From NCBI RefSeq assembly GCF_028502605.1, contig NC_079236.1, forward strand, positions 806,001 to 870,000: DNA of 64,000 bases. The letters are read 5' to 3'. The translations under genes and the position numbers were made by a program. Of this stretch, positions 34,271-43,718 are shown piece by piece. Positions within the stretch are counted from its first letter, which is position 1. Each line of letters opens with the position of its first letter. The DNA is from Trichoderma breve. Taxonomy: Eukaryota; Ascomycota; Sordariomycetes; Hypocreales; Hypocreaceae. The notes below the pieces were generated by a model. The model saw nothing but the letters and a program-made list of their open reading frames with translations, was not told the origin of the DNA and did not search any database.

Positions 34271-34606
34271 TGTTGAATTCAAACCATTAAAAACGCCGTC
34301 AAAGAGTTGCAAGATTTTGGAGCGAGGCCGAAAATATATGCGATGATATGACTGTTAGTAGCGGCATGTCGTTAGTGGGTTTGGTGGGGTTCAAGTGCCA
34401 GGGAAGCTCCCCACCGTTAGTGCCAGGGACTAGCCTCTGCTCTGTAAATTCCACTTTAATTCTCCAGCTGTGCTTTTTCACATTCTCTCATCTTCATCTT
34501 GGCCATATCATTTGGATACATTCGACTCCAGCAGCATATATCCTTGTATTTGATACTTAGAACTGCCGCCAATGCTGCTCTCGAAGACTGCTCATCGATA
34601 GTGATC
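34271..34606. promoter_or_regulatory. Shared divergent promoter of GatA and the Gemin2-like gene
   Basis: Only 336 bp separate the two ATGs. The stretch near 34470-34500 is CT-rich, consistent with a leader for the plus-strand gene. No TATA box noticed. Confidence 0.5.
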
Positions 34607-36188
34607 ATGTCGGCCAAACGAGATATGGAGGAGACAGACGGCGAGACGCCAGAGCCGCAGACGAAACGCGCAAAGACAAACAGCTCCAAGACGCGCCAGC
34701 ATCAGCACTCGGGCATCGATCCGACGTGGGGGCAGAAATACGTCTTTTCAAGCAGCGAAAATGCGACGACGATTCCAGCAGGAGAGGAGTCGGAGTTTGA
34801 GGATGACTCCGATGCCATGGCATACCTGATGTCTGTGAGGTAAGAGACCATCTCCTTTCTGCAGCCACACGGCTTGCCCGAGATTGCATCTGCTGAACAA
34901 TTTCCGTACCTCAGACCGCATTTACTGATATGGTGAGTACTCTAGAAAACAAGCCTCTTCTATACCGCATCTCCTAGTCGCCGCTCCAATCCAAATCGGC
35001 CCACAGCTCCCTCCTGGATTTGACCGAGGAGACGAGTCAGAGGAAGAAGGCGAACTGGACCAGAAAACCGATGCCATCGACGATTTTACCGCAACTGAGC
35101 CGAATGGATTTTATGAAGACGGTGCCTACATAGGCATATCAGAAGGGTGGGGAGTCGTTAGCGACCAAGATGACGAACCTGGCGAAGAGAATCCCGATGC
35201 TATTCAAAAGGCTGTTAATGAGGCATACTTTGCCTCCATATTAAGTCAATACTATCGCACCCGCGAGATCCTTCACTCAGAACTACCCGACAATGCTGCA
35301 AGCCGATTGTCACGCTCCCAGGCCACAGAGGCCAACTCTTTCTCGCCTTCTACCACAAAATTATGGACCCGCCTCCTGCAGACTACCGATCCCCATCCTA
35401 TCCAAGTCGCGCTCATGTCCAAAGACTCGGTGCTTAAGATTCTCCGGGTAATGATTGGCGGCAAATTTCTACAAAGCGGACACAGCATCCCTCAAAGAAC
35501 GAGTCACTGGCTCTGGGCATTGCTGGCCAGGCTTCCTGACGTGGGGGAGCTCAACCACACGGAAATAGGCTGGATTCGTGACTTGGGACGACGAGCAGTG
35601 CTCCTAGGGAGAAGCTTGGCGGAGATGGCCGCTCTACGAGATGAACTTGCAGAGGACGGATTTGGGGTCAACGATAATGTCGACGCTAGCAGCAGCGACG
35701 AGGAAGTTGTGGCAGAAGCTGTTGAAGAAGGGGATGAAGATGATAATGCTTCCGCAGCCGATGCCACGGTAAATGGCCCACCTGATACCGAAGTTGGCGT
35801 CCTAGATTCTCCAGCCCCTATCGCTATCCCCAACAATGGAATCAAGACACCCACGGAAAAGGATGACAACAGTATCCACGATGGAGAGATTGCAAAGGCC
35901 GACAACGGCAGCGAGGATGAGGACGTAGCAATGGATACGGGTTCCGACTCCAGTGCCGATGAGGGTGAGATAACCGAACAAGCAGACGACGAAGCGGCCC
36001 TAGAAGAGGCCAAGCAGAAGCTTTTAGCAAGGCTCGCCGAGAGCGAAAGCCTACGCCTCGAAGAAGAGCAGCGAAGAAACGCGAGGATGAACATGAGAGC
36101 CACGCTCACCATGATCCTGACAGTTGCTGGTGAGTTTTATGGGCAGCGAGACCTACTCGAATTCCGAGAGCCATTTGTGGGTATGTAA
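34607..36188 (+). CDS. Gemin2/SIP1-like (Brr1-related) snRNP assembly protein
   Basis: Two exons, 34607-34839 and 34946-36188, joined over a 106-nt intron to give 491 aa. It matches the Gemin2 family, which holds Sm proteins and helps the SMN complex load them on snRNA. Conserved blocks in the right order: AYLMSVRKQASSIPHLLVAA (like the N-terminal YLRRVQ.EA..CPDVVVA of animal Gemin2), then LMSKDSVLKILRVMIGG, SHWLWALLARLP and IGWIRDLGRRAVLL, and finally MILTVAGEFYGQRDLLEFRE. Between the last two blocks lies an acidic, low-complexity insert of roughly 120 residues (about residues 245-370) that is absent from animal Gemin2 and explains the larger size. The N-terminus is charged and may carry a nuclear signal (QTKRAKTNSSKTR). 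Confidence 0.86.
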
Positions 36189-36558
36189 ATGTAGCAGGTT
36201 TGTAAATTCCTTGTATTCAATCGGCAAATTTGATGATACATCTACCGCCTTGCGATCATAGCTACCTACCTACCTAGGTATTTTGTATAGCCCTCCATAA
36301 TAATGATAATATACCCCAATAGTATGACAAAATGCCATGGCCGTTCTTTCTTGGTCGACTCATGTGAAAATAAATAATAGTAATAACAAAACAGCCTCCA
36401 CCTCTTAATGTCACAAGCAGCTAACAGAGCTGTATCCCGATAAACGCCAGTGCGCCAATATCCCATCTCATACAGTTACACAATCCGGGATGTCGATTCC
36501 CACATAAAGCTTTGCGAACAGTCTGCCTTTGACATTCTTGTCCACGTACTCCTCCGAA
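36189..36558. other. Convergent 3' region with an ACCTAGGT palindrome
   Basis: Between the Gemin2-like stop and the RNR-inhibitor stop. TACCTACCTACCTAGGTA near 36265-36283 is the only noticeable motif; a related TTACCTACCTAGGTAA lies at about 39528-39543. Confidence 0.45.
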
Positions 36559-37245
36559 TTATTGCTCTGAAGCATAGACCAAGAAATCGGCATCAGGGAA
36601 ATCTTCATCCTCATTGCCATCCACAGCCATTATTTCCTCTTCGAAACCCCTGGGCGCAAACGCCTTCTTAATTCGAGAGTGCGGGACAGCAATTGGCCTA
36701 TCGTCGTTCCAATGGTGCTGGTTGTATTGTACCTCGCTCGCCTGGATATCCCACGGGCTTTCATCATAATATGTTCGCTTTCGAGAGGATTCGCCATCAA
36801 CGACGCTGTCCATGCTCTCTTGCGACATGCTGAGTTCAGGAATGTTGTCCAGAGCAGGGACGTCCTCGTCGAAGAACTGAGATTCAGGTTGAGTATCCAA
36901 CCCGCCAACCTTGTTGATTCCGCAGAACGGCAGCAGCTCGTTCGGTACTTGCTTAGCCACTGCCGCCGACCGCCGCAAGTCCTTGGTCGCAATGCCGCTC
37001 GGGCCAGAGCTGGTTTTGGCGAGGTCGATGGTCTTGTAGCCTTCGGGCACGGACTTGCGCACCCGCATGCCGACGCTGAGCAGGTTCGCCTGGACGTTGG
37101 CGGGTAATTCGGGGCGCAGCGTGGGCTGGGGCGCTGCAGGATGGGTGGTGTTGTTGGGCGATCCGGTGAAGAAGGATGTGATTTGGCGTTGGGCGGGATC
37201 AGCTGCCGCACCGGCGAATTGGCGCTTGGTTCGAGGATTCGACAT
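36559..37245 (-). CDS. Spd1/Dif1-like ribonucleotide reductase inhibitor
   Basis: Intronless, 228 aa. The opening TKRQFAGAAADPAQRQITSFF followed by MRVRKSVPEGYKT fits the fungal RNR-inhibitor family (pfam RNR_inhib, including fission yeast Spd1 and its Hug-domain relatives Sml1/Dif1), which restrain ribonucleotide reductase by direct binding or by moving the small subunit. The rest is acidic and unstructured-looking, ending in DEDFPDADFLVYASEQ. The ADP-AQRQITSFF part also resembles a PIP-box (Q-x-x-I-x-x-F-F: QRQITSFF), a PCNA-binding motif that in Spd1 targets the protein for CRL4-Cdt2 degradation in S phase; this is visible here as QITSFF preceded by QR. Assignment rests on motif recall, so moderate confidence. 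Confidence 0.68.
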   Translation of the reverse strand: MSNPRTKRQFAGAAADPAQRQITSFFTGSPNNTTHPAAPQPTLRPELPANVQANLLSVGMRVRKSVPEGYKTIDLAKTSSGPSGIATKDLRRSAAVAKQVPNELLPFCGINKVGGLDTQPESQFFDEDVPALDNIPELSMSQESMDSVVDGESSRKRTYYDESPWDIQASEVQYNQHHWNDDRPIAVPHSRIKKAFAPRGFEEEIMAVDGNEDEDFPDADFLVYASEQ

Positions 37246-38342
37246 GATGGGCGACGATATAGTTGAGGATGAGGACGATGAGATAAGTTGTAGTGAGGAT
37301 GAAGCAGCAAAGCTGCAAGAGAAGTTATATCGTGGGGGCAGATGGTCAATCAGAGCCGCAATGGGTCAGATGACGTTGCGATGTCTTTTCTTTTCTTGAA
37401 TTGGCAAAAGACAAGGGTCTCTCGTCTGGAATGTCTCGCCCTGTTCCCGGATTCCGGCCCAATTAAAAGCTTTCCGATTGCGTCAAGGAATTATTCAATG
37501 CGAGTTGCACAAAAATGAAGAAGTAGTGTATAAGAGGAGTGGAGAGTGGTTTTATGCTGGTGACAAAGGAAAAAAGAGAAAAGAAAAAGAAAAAGGACGG
37601 GGGGTTGCGAGATTTGCGTTGGCCGGGAGAAAGGCGTAAGCGAAGGTTTTTGGCCAAATGGAGGCTTGCGGATGCCGGGGTAACGAGATTGGGCCAGGTA
37701 CTCCAGTGGGGCGGTGCTTTAGGTTTGAGGCGCGTCACGGCGCGACGGTTTCGCGTTAAGTGGTTTTTACTAAGCTTTTTTGTAAGTTGACGATGGCATC
37801 ATCACTGTTGATACCGCTGATTGAAGGTGAGGTACTCATTGCTCAAAGTGAATATGTGATGCAAAGACTCTAAAGAGATTATGAATGAAAATTGAAGGTT
37901 TCACCCCAATCACAGTTCAGCTGGGAAACCCAAATAGATATACTTGCGCCACGCTAATACATGCTACCTTTTTAGAAAGCTACACATCGCTACATCGACG
38001 ATAAGTATTCGACAAAGACAACGCTACTCCATAAAGATGCCACTGCTCGATAAAGATATCACTACTGCCGCTACTATTTCAAATTGGTTCCACTTTGTAA
38101 TGTTATAGCCATAATATATCTTACGACAAACCTGTGTAACCATGTGTCATACGCTAACTAATGTCCTCCCATATTTGCAAGAGAACCATTCCATTACTCT
38201 TCTCATTAACATGAAGGCCGAGTTGGTGAAAGTCATTGCCTGTCGTGGCGGCAACTTAATTACATCCCATACTTCCTTTCCATTCATCAGCTGTGAAAAT
38301 CACCAGCAGATTCACCAGCGGGTGGCTAACTTCGAATTTCTC
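37246..38342. promoter_or_regulatory. Upstream region of the RNR-inhibitor gene with E2F/MBF-like sites
   Basis: TTTCGCGTT at 37749-37757 and two more CGCG cores between 37730 and 37745 form a cluster about 0.5 kb upstream of the RNR-inhibitor start. These resemble MBF/E2F sites used for G1/S genes. The rest is AT-rich beyond 37800 with no gene seen. Confidence 0.35.
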
Positions 38343-39374
38343 CTACATCCCAGCTTCTCTCATAGCTTCCAGCCTAAATGCCTGTTCTTCAAACCGAGCC
38401 ATGAGCCCAGAGTCGTTTCGCTCGCCACTCCCACTCCACTTCGGATATTTCTCAATATTCACCCACTGTGAATTGGGTCCAGCCAGCGGTCCAGTCTCTC
38501 CTGTCAACTTCCAATCTTCAATCATTTGCCCAGGCGGCACCCAATCCGCTACCGGGTCAGGTCGCAGCCCAAATGCAGCAGCCTCTCTAGCCTCCAATCC
38601 CTTGACGAAATCGATGGCCGTCTCCACTGTGACTTGGACAACTCTTCCGGGTTTCAGGTGGCTGATAACCTTGGCTGAGATAGGCTCGAAAGAGATGGGT
38701 GCGCTGAGCCCCTCTTCTACACCTGTGCGAACCAAGTACACGGGAAGATTCCCGACAGTCTCAGATGTTTCCTTGTTGTATTTCTCATCGGATACAACAA
38801 TAAGCAGTGCTAGAAATAAAGGTTGAAGAATATGATGATCCAAGCAGCCTTCAATGTAGTCGCTTTCAACCCATCTGGTATCTGAACACCGCTCTTCAGC
38901 ATAAATACTGCGCTGTGTCTCAAATTTGTTGCAGATGGCCTGATTAAGAGAAATGATATCACGGATAGTCACCATAGAAGTCGTGGGTTCGTCAGGTAAA
39001 TTGTGTGGGTAAATAAATTTGCAGATGAAGCGTCCATTGTCGATTTCGCTCCGATATGGACGGAACCAACGTCGGTAGATATAATTATGGAGTACCACGC
39101 GAAGGAGTAGCCACCTGCGGCCGGGTATAATATAGACGGGAACTGACTTGTTACAAGCATCTATCCAATGGTAAAGAGGTATATCTGGCAAGTCATTGGC
39201 AACGACATCGCGAACTGATGGCCTGTAGGTGTATGTGGTGGCTGAATACGGAATATTGGCCCGATGCTGTCCCTCGTATTCTGTGCGTAAGAACCAGAGA
39301 AGCTCGTCCCGTGAAACTCCGGTAAGCGGTTGTCTATCTGGGCCACACAATTTGCCGTCGTTGTTCCTATACAT
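38343..39374 (-). CDS. Hypothetical protein, 343 aa
   Basis: Single open frame with ATG at 39374 (MYRNNDGKLCGPDRQ). I do not recognise a domain. The middle has an aromatic-rich stretch (HNYIYRRWFRPYRSEIDNGR) and one hydrophobic segment (HHILQPLFLALLIVVS, about residue 180-195). The C-terminus has GLRPDPVADWVPPGQMIEDW and no targeting signal. An ATG-adjacent TATAG at the start codon could be a splice acceptor, so an upstream exon is possible. Codon use looks ordinary. It may be a lineage-specific fungal gene. Confidence 0.6.
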   Translation of the reverse strand: MYRNNDGKLCGPDRQPLTGVSRDELLWFLRTEYEGQHRANIPYSATTYTYRPSVRDVVANDLPDIPLYHWIDACNKSVPVYIIPGRRWLLLRVVLHNYIYRRWFRPYRSEIDNGRFICKFIYPHNLPDEPTTSMVTIRDIISLNQAICNKFETQRSIYAEERCSDTRWVESDYIEGCLDHHILQPLFLALLIVVSDEKYNKETSETVGNLPVYLVRTGVEEGLSAPISFEPISAKVISHLKPGRVVQVTVETAIDFVKGLEAREAAAFGLRPDPVADWVPPGQMIEDWKLTGETGPLAGPNSQWVNIEKYPKWSGSGERNDSGLMARFEEQAFRLEAMREAGM

Positions 39375-41017
39375 GGCGGAAAGTTAATATCGATAGAAGT
39401 AGAGAGATATTTGATCGAGACTCTGGGATTGCAAACATTGAAGTGGGAAATCGATTGTAGCGATGGATTGGGGGGAACAGAATTTAAAATCCTCATAAAC
39501 ATGTCTCGATTATCAACTTGGGCTCGATTACCTACCTAGGTAATAAAAGCGATGTCCCATGACGCATGGTGAGCAGCATTAGAGTTGGATTGTAAGATTA
39601 AAGATCCTTCTTACGTCGCTTATTGGGCTTACTGTGGGAGTGGCTGCTCAGCACCCCGACTTAGTGATCCTGTACCACAAGGACGACGTGCGGTTCAAAT
39701 GTTGTGGATGCAGAGGGGGCATTATTTGCTCTGATCGTCGAATCCTTCTAATATCTGCTACCATGCATCCCCTCTTCTTGTATCCCATATGGTTACCTCA
39801 TACTTGGTGGCTGTCAATGGAAGTGTGCAAAAAAAGAGGGAACCACAAAATGACCAGCATACAGAAACAGACAATCCGCACATACCCGCCACACTAGACT
39901 CATATAGAACGGCGAGCGTATTCCTCTCATGTCTGCGCATATTTCTTGTATGGTCCCTGTTTGTTTTTGCAACCCGCTTGAGTGTATGTGCTGAGCTATG
40001 CAACTTAGAATATGGATACTGAATAGCTAATTCGGGTCTAAATGATCATCTCACCACCTTGACTGACTCAGAGAGCCACAAGAAAAAGGTATCCAACTAG
40101 CCCAAGGCCTCGTCGTACTACAATTGTCGAGCGTGTTTCTCTTATAATTCACCCTCATTACAGTAGCTTCACTCAATATCACAAACGATGTTGCATCACT
40201 AGGTTGGCTGCATTGATACTAAACTAGTTGCCGCCGTTTTCTTCATTGCAGTCATTACCGAAAGCAGTTACAGTGGACATTAGTGAGCTTTATGACAGCA
40301 GCGCCGTATAAATACAGATTTGCTTTCAAAGGCAGTAAGAAACAAGAACACAATTGATCCGTCGAGCGAGTATAGATAGCAGTCCCTTTCCATATCAAAT
40401 ACAATCCATGTTTACAACTAAGGGGCTGGATTCATTCAACGCCTTCGAACGCCTTCGGGAAGCGGCAGCCCGAGACTTGGACTGCAGATAGCATTTCAGC
40501 ATAGTTCGGCCTCACACAACACATCACGGAATCACTGGTGGCGACAAGGCGACAATATTCGTGGAAACCTTTGAATTTCGCAAAAGCACAGTGCTATCCT
40601 CCACTACCCACTGCACTCCGGGTATGAAGCGATCCTCAAATCAGCGGCTCCACGTCATCGCGCCTAGTCAGTCCATCAAAGATCCATCTAGACACTCAAG
40701 TGAATGCTTTCTCCAGCTGAACACCCATGCAGTGCTTTATTTTTTTTGTTCCTGCCTCAAGAAACGACTCTGTGGTACAAGGCGCGTAAACGGAAAAACG
40801 AGAAGAATGATGTGCCATGCAAGATATCCGGAGACCCCCAAACGCCCCTGTGTTGGGTGTTCCATCTTCTATCTGCAAAAGAGATTGATTATTTTCGCAA
40901 GGTATATTGTCTATCCCCCACGTCGATGATGTTTTGTTTGCAGATCCGAGATGATCACCACCATATAACCATAAGAGTCATCAGTACCCAAGGAAAGAAA
41001 GCCGCCCCGCGGACAGT
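39375..41017. other. Gene-free stretch of 1.6 kb
   Basis: Holds a short palindromic TTACCTACCTAGGTAA (about 39528-39543) and AT-rich sequence. Open frames around 40561-41123 overlap each other in different frames and lack protein character; the end of this stretch is the 3' flank of the eS27 gene. Confidence 0.4.
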
Positions 41018-41577
41018 TTACTTTCTTCGGAAAGAGCAGCCCTCGGTTAATCTGGCCTTACCACCGGTAGGCTGGCACAGAACGGTGGTGCATCCCTGGC
41101 AGATGACAACGGTCTGGGCGTGAGAGAAGACGGTGGTGATGGTGAAGCAGCCGGGGCACTTGACGTCCATGAAGAAGGATCGGGGCTGAGGAACAAGGGT
41201 CTAGACAGATGAATCAAACGTTAGAAACCCATGTGCATGTTCGGTGGCGTCATTCGTGATGACTTCGATTCGTTTCCGTACCTTGAGCTTGTGCTTCTTG
41301 GCCTCAGAGGCCGCTGAAGGGTTGAGAAGGTCAACAGCGAGCACCTATGACAATATTCGGTCAGCAATTCTGTTTCCCTTTACGTGTTGTATCCCCATTC
41401 CCCAAGTATGCCATCGATGCAATTCAATCCGGATCGTCCTTCAGCGGTTTGGCCCAAGAAAAAGTTTGATGCCCTTCGTCGTCAGGCGACGAGTATCCTT
41501 CCGCCATCCCGGTATTCCCACGCATCGCATCGATCCATCCTCCCAAGGGCAGAAAAGGTTAAGTTGTCGCTCACCAT
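41018..41577 (-). CDS. RPS27: 40S ribosomal protein eS27 (RPS27)
   Basis: 82-aa structural component of the small ribosomal subunit. Three minus-strand coding exons: 41577-41575 (only the ATG), 41344-41282 and 41200-41018; introns are 41345-41574 (230 nt) and 41201-41281, both phase 0. The protein reads [21 protein letters not shown], then [18 protein letters not shown], then a CQGC pair; the four cysteines CPGC and CQGC bind zinc. It ends [10 protein letters not shown], the invariant eS27 tail. The first exon carrying just the start codon, followed by a long first intron, is a common layout for fungal ribosomal protein genes. It is not visible as one open frame, hence easily missed. Divergent from PLP2. 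Confidence 0.96.
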
Positions 41578-42159
41578 CTTGTCTGATTGTCTCGAGAAAA
41601 ATTTGCCGTAGAATGTCTTGCGAGGGTCGAGGGTCTTGACGAAATCTGGCAATCGATTTGTAGGCTCGCAAGCTGGAGTGAGAGGAGTTAAGCGAGGAAA
41701 AGTTCGGTGCACATTGAGGGGGCGAATCTCGTTCGCTGGCAACAGGAATTTTTTCTCCAAAGTGGAATAGCGTGATAGGGTTTGGCCGCCCACCAGCACG
41801 TGATGAAGTTTTTGTCCCCTGTTGTACCCCGTATCTTCCTTACAATTGGACCGAGCTAGAGAAGCTCCATTGCGCTAACAATTGTGAATCCGCGACTAAG
41901 GAAATATGGGGATTTGTGCACCGCCTTTGTGCAGAATCAGAGCTATGGAGTCATCTTTGTGTCCAAGGCAGCCAAAAAGGATGGCTCCCTTATTTTGTCT
42001 GCCTGGAGATTTGCGCGGCCCCCCACGACGCCAGCTGTCAACGGCGCTGGAGCTACTTTGCTTCATGCAACTGTGCCGTTTCGTTACTTGACGTTTCTTT
42101 CAGCATCTTGGCCTCTCTGCACAGCTACTCCGGTATTTACATTCGACTAAAGCGTCACC
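41578..42159. promoter_or_regulatory. Divergent promoter between eS27 and PLP2
   Basis: 582 bp between the two start codons. Overlapping open frames here have no conserved content. It must contain both promoters. Confidence 0.5.
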
Positions 42160-42985
42160 ATGGCCGCTCCTTCAGAACAAAGAATCGCGGTTCCAATCGA
42201 CGATCCCAACGCCGATACTGAATGGTAAGCTGCCCCGCGATGGTCGATGCGCAGCAATCTGACCCCTCCATAGGAATGACATTCTGCGCAAACATGGCGT
42301 TATCCCCGAGAAGCCACCCAGTCCGACTCCCATGATTGAGGAGGCCATTCTCGAGGCCAGAAGACTTGCGCATGAGAACAGACTAGAGGGCAAAGACTTG
42401 GACGAGCTCGACGAGCTAGAAGACGAAGAAGATGACGACTTTCTGGAACAGTATCGCCAGAAGCGCATGGCCGAATTGAGCAACCTACAGAAGAAGTCTA
42501 TCCACGGCTCCGTATATCCCATATCCAAGCCCGACTACCAGCGTGAAATCACTGAGGCTTCCAATAACGGCCCCGTCTTCGTCAACCTCACATCCACCTC
42601 GGGCAATGTGGAATCAAGGGTTCTATCAGAGCTCTGGAGGCAAGCTGCGAAGGAGTACGGCGACATCAAGTTTTGCGAAATTCGAGCAAGCCAGGCCATT
42701 GAAAACTACCCGGATCGAAACTGCCCTACAATCCTGGTCTACAACAAGGGAGACATTGTAAAGCAGATTGTGACCTTGATGACCCTGGCTGGTGCTCGGA
42801 CCAACATGAGGCAGATTGACGACCTGCTTGTTGAAGTTGGTGCTGTGCCTGATTCTGATCTGCGAGTGGTCAAGAGGAGGAGAGCAGCGGAGGATGCTGA
42901 AGAGGAGCGATTGGCCGGCAAGACCATCAAAACAAGCAATGCTGGGAGAGCGCGGGTTGACAGCGACGACGACGATTGGGACTGA
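42160..42985 (+). CDS. PLP2: Phosducin-like protein 2 (CCT co-chaperone)
   Basis: Helps the CCT chaperonin fold actin and tubulin; essential in budding yeast. Two exons, 42160-42224 and 42274-42985, with a 49-nt intron, encode 258 aa. After the N-terminal part [23 protein letters not shown], a charged helix region (LEARRLAHENRLEGKDLDELDELEDEED) leads into a thioredoxin-like fold at about residues 85-215: VYPISKPDYQREITEAS, VFVNLTS, LWRQAAKEYGDIKFCEI and NYPDRNCPTILVYNKGDIVKQ. This order is characteristic of PLP2/PLP3-group phosducins and lacks the CxxC of thioredoxins. The C-terminus is acidic, ending DSDDDDWD. Cytosolic. Confidence 0.95.
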
Positions 42986-43718
42986 GCCAGGGCTATATAG
43001 AAATCAATCTCTGCCCAAGTCAACATCCGCTTCGAACTGCAGCCCACGCAAAGTCTCGATCTAATACCACCCGCAGCTCTGCACGAGCCCCAGCGCCCAA
43101 GATGTGTCCCAGTTGTGAAGTTTAGGTCAGCAAGAGAGCTCTGGAGATTCGCTGGCTGGTGCCGGTTTTCTCTTATACCCTGGTAGCTTATGATAGCCAC
43201 GAAAGGGGTCTTTGCTCCAACCGATAAAAATGCGGGGGCCTAGGATTCTTAGGGAGCCCGATGCAACTACGGGCTTACTGACAAAAGCTTAAAAAAAAAT
43301 TCAATGTTACTTGTATGGACATATAACATGGAGATGCTGGCTGGCACTGCTAATGAAAGTGCCACGAAGAACGGTACGGTAAGAAATAAGAGCATCTCGC
43401 TGCGCATACGAGTACAGCGAGTACAGCACAGAGAGTAGAGCAGCTTTTGCCACGCAACATCTGCCTGGCAGGCAGCCCAGGATATCTCGAGCTGTCACAA
43501 AATACACCACGCACGCGACAAGGGTGGAGGCCGGCGTGGGGCTGCACTTGGTAGCGCTGCAAGTTATTTACGCCTAGCCCCCTCTGAACGCGTTGGTCGC
43601 GTTTCTACCGCTGTCACGTCGTTATATTCCGGCTTTTGAAAGGCAGGAATTGCAATTTACACGTTTCAGGTAGATTCCATGTTTGTTTGGCACGTCTGTG
43701 TCTGTGCTTGTCTGTCAA
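42986..43718. other. Intergenic region before the LRR gene, with an ACGCGT site
   Basis: ACGCGT (MCB-type core) is at 43588-43593, about 126 bp upstream of the LRR gene ATG, followed by TCGCGTTT. The rest shows no gene. Confidence 0.4.

Noticed and set aside
40561..41123. Plus-strand frames of 122 and 139 codons before the eS27 gene
   Set aside because: They overlap each other in different frames, and the second runs antisense into the eS27 last exon.
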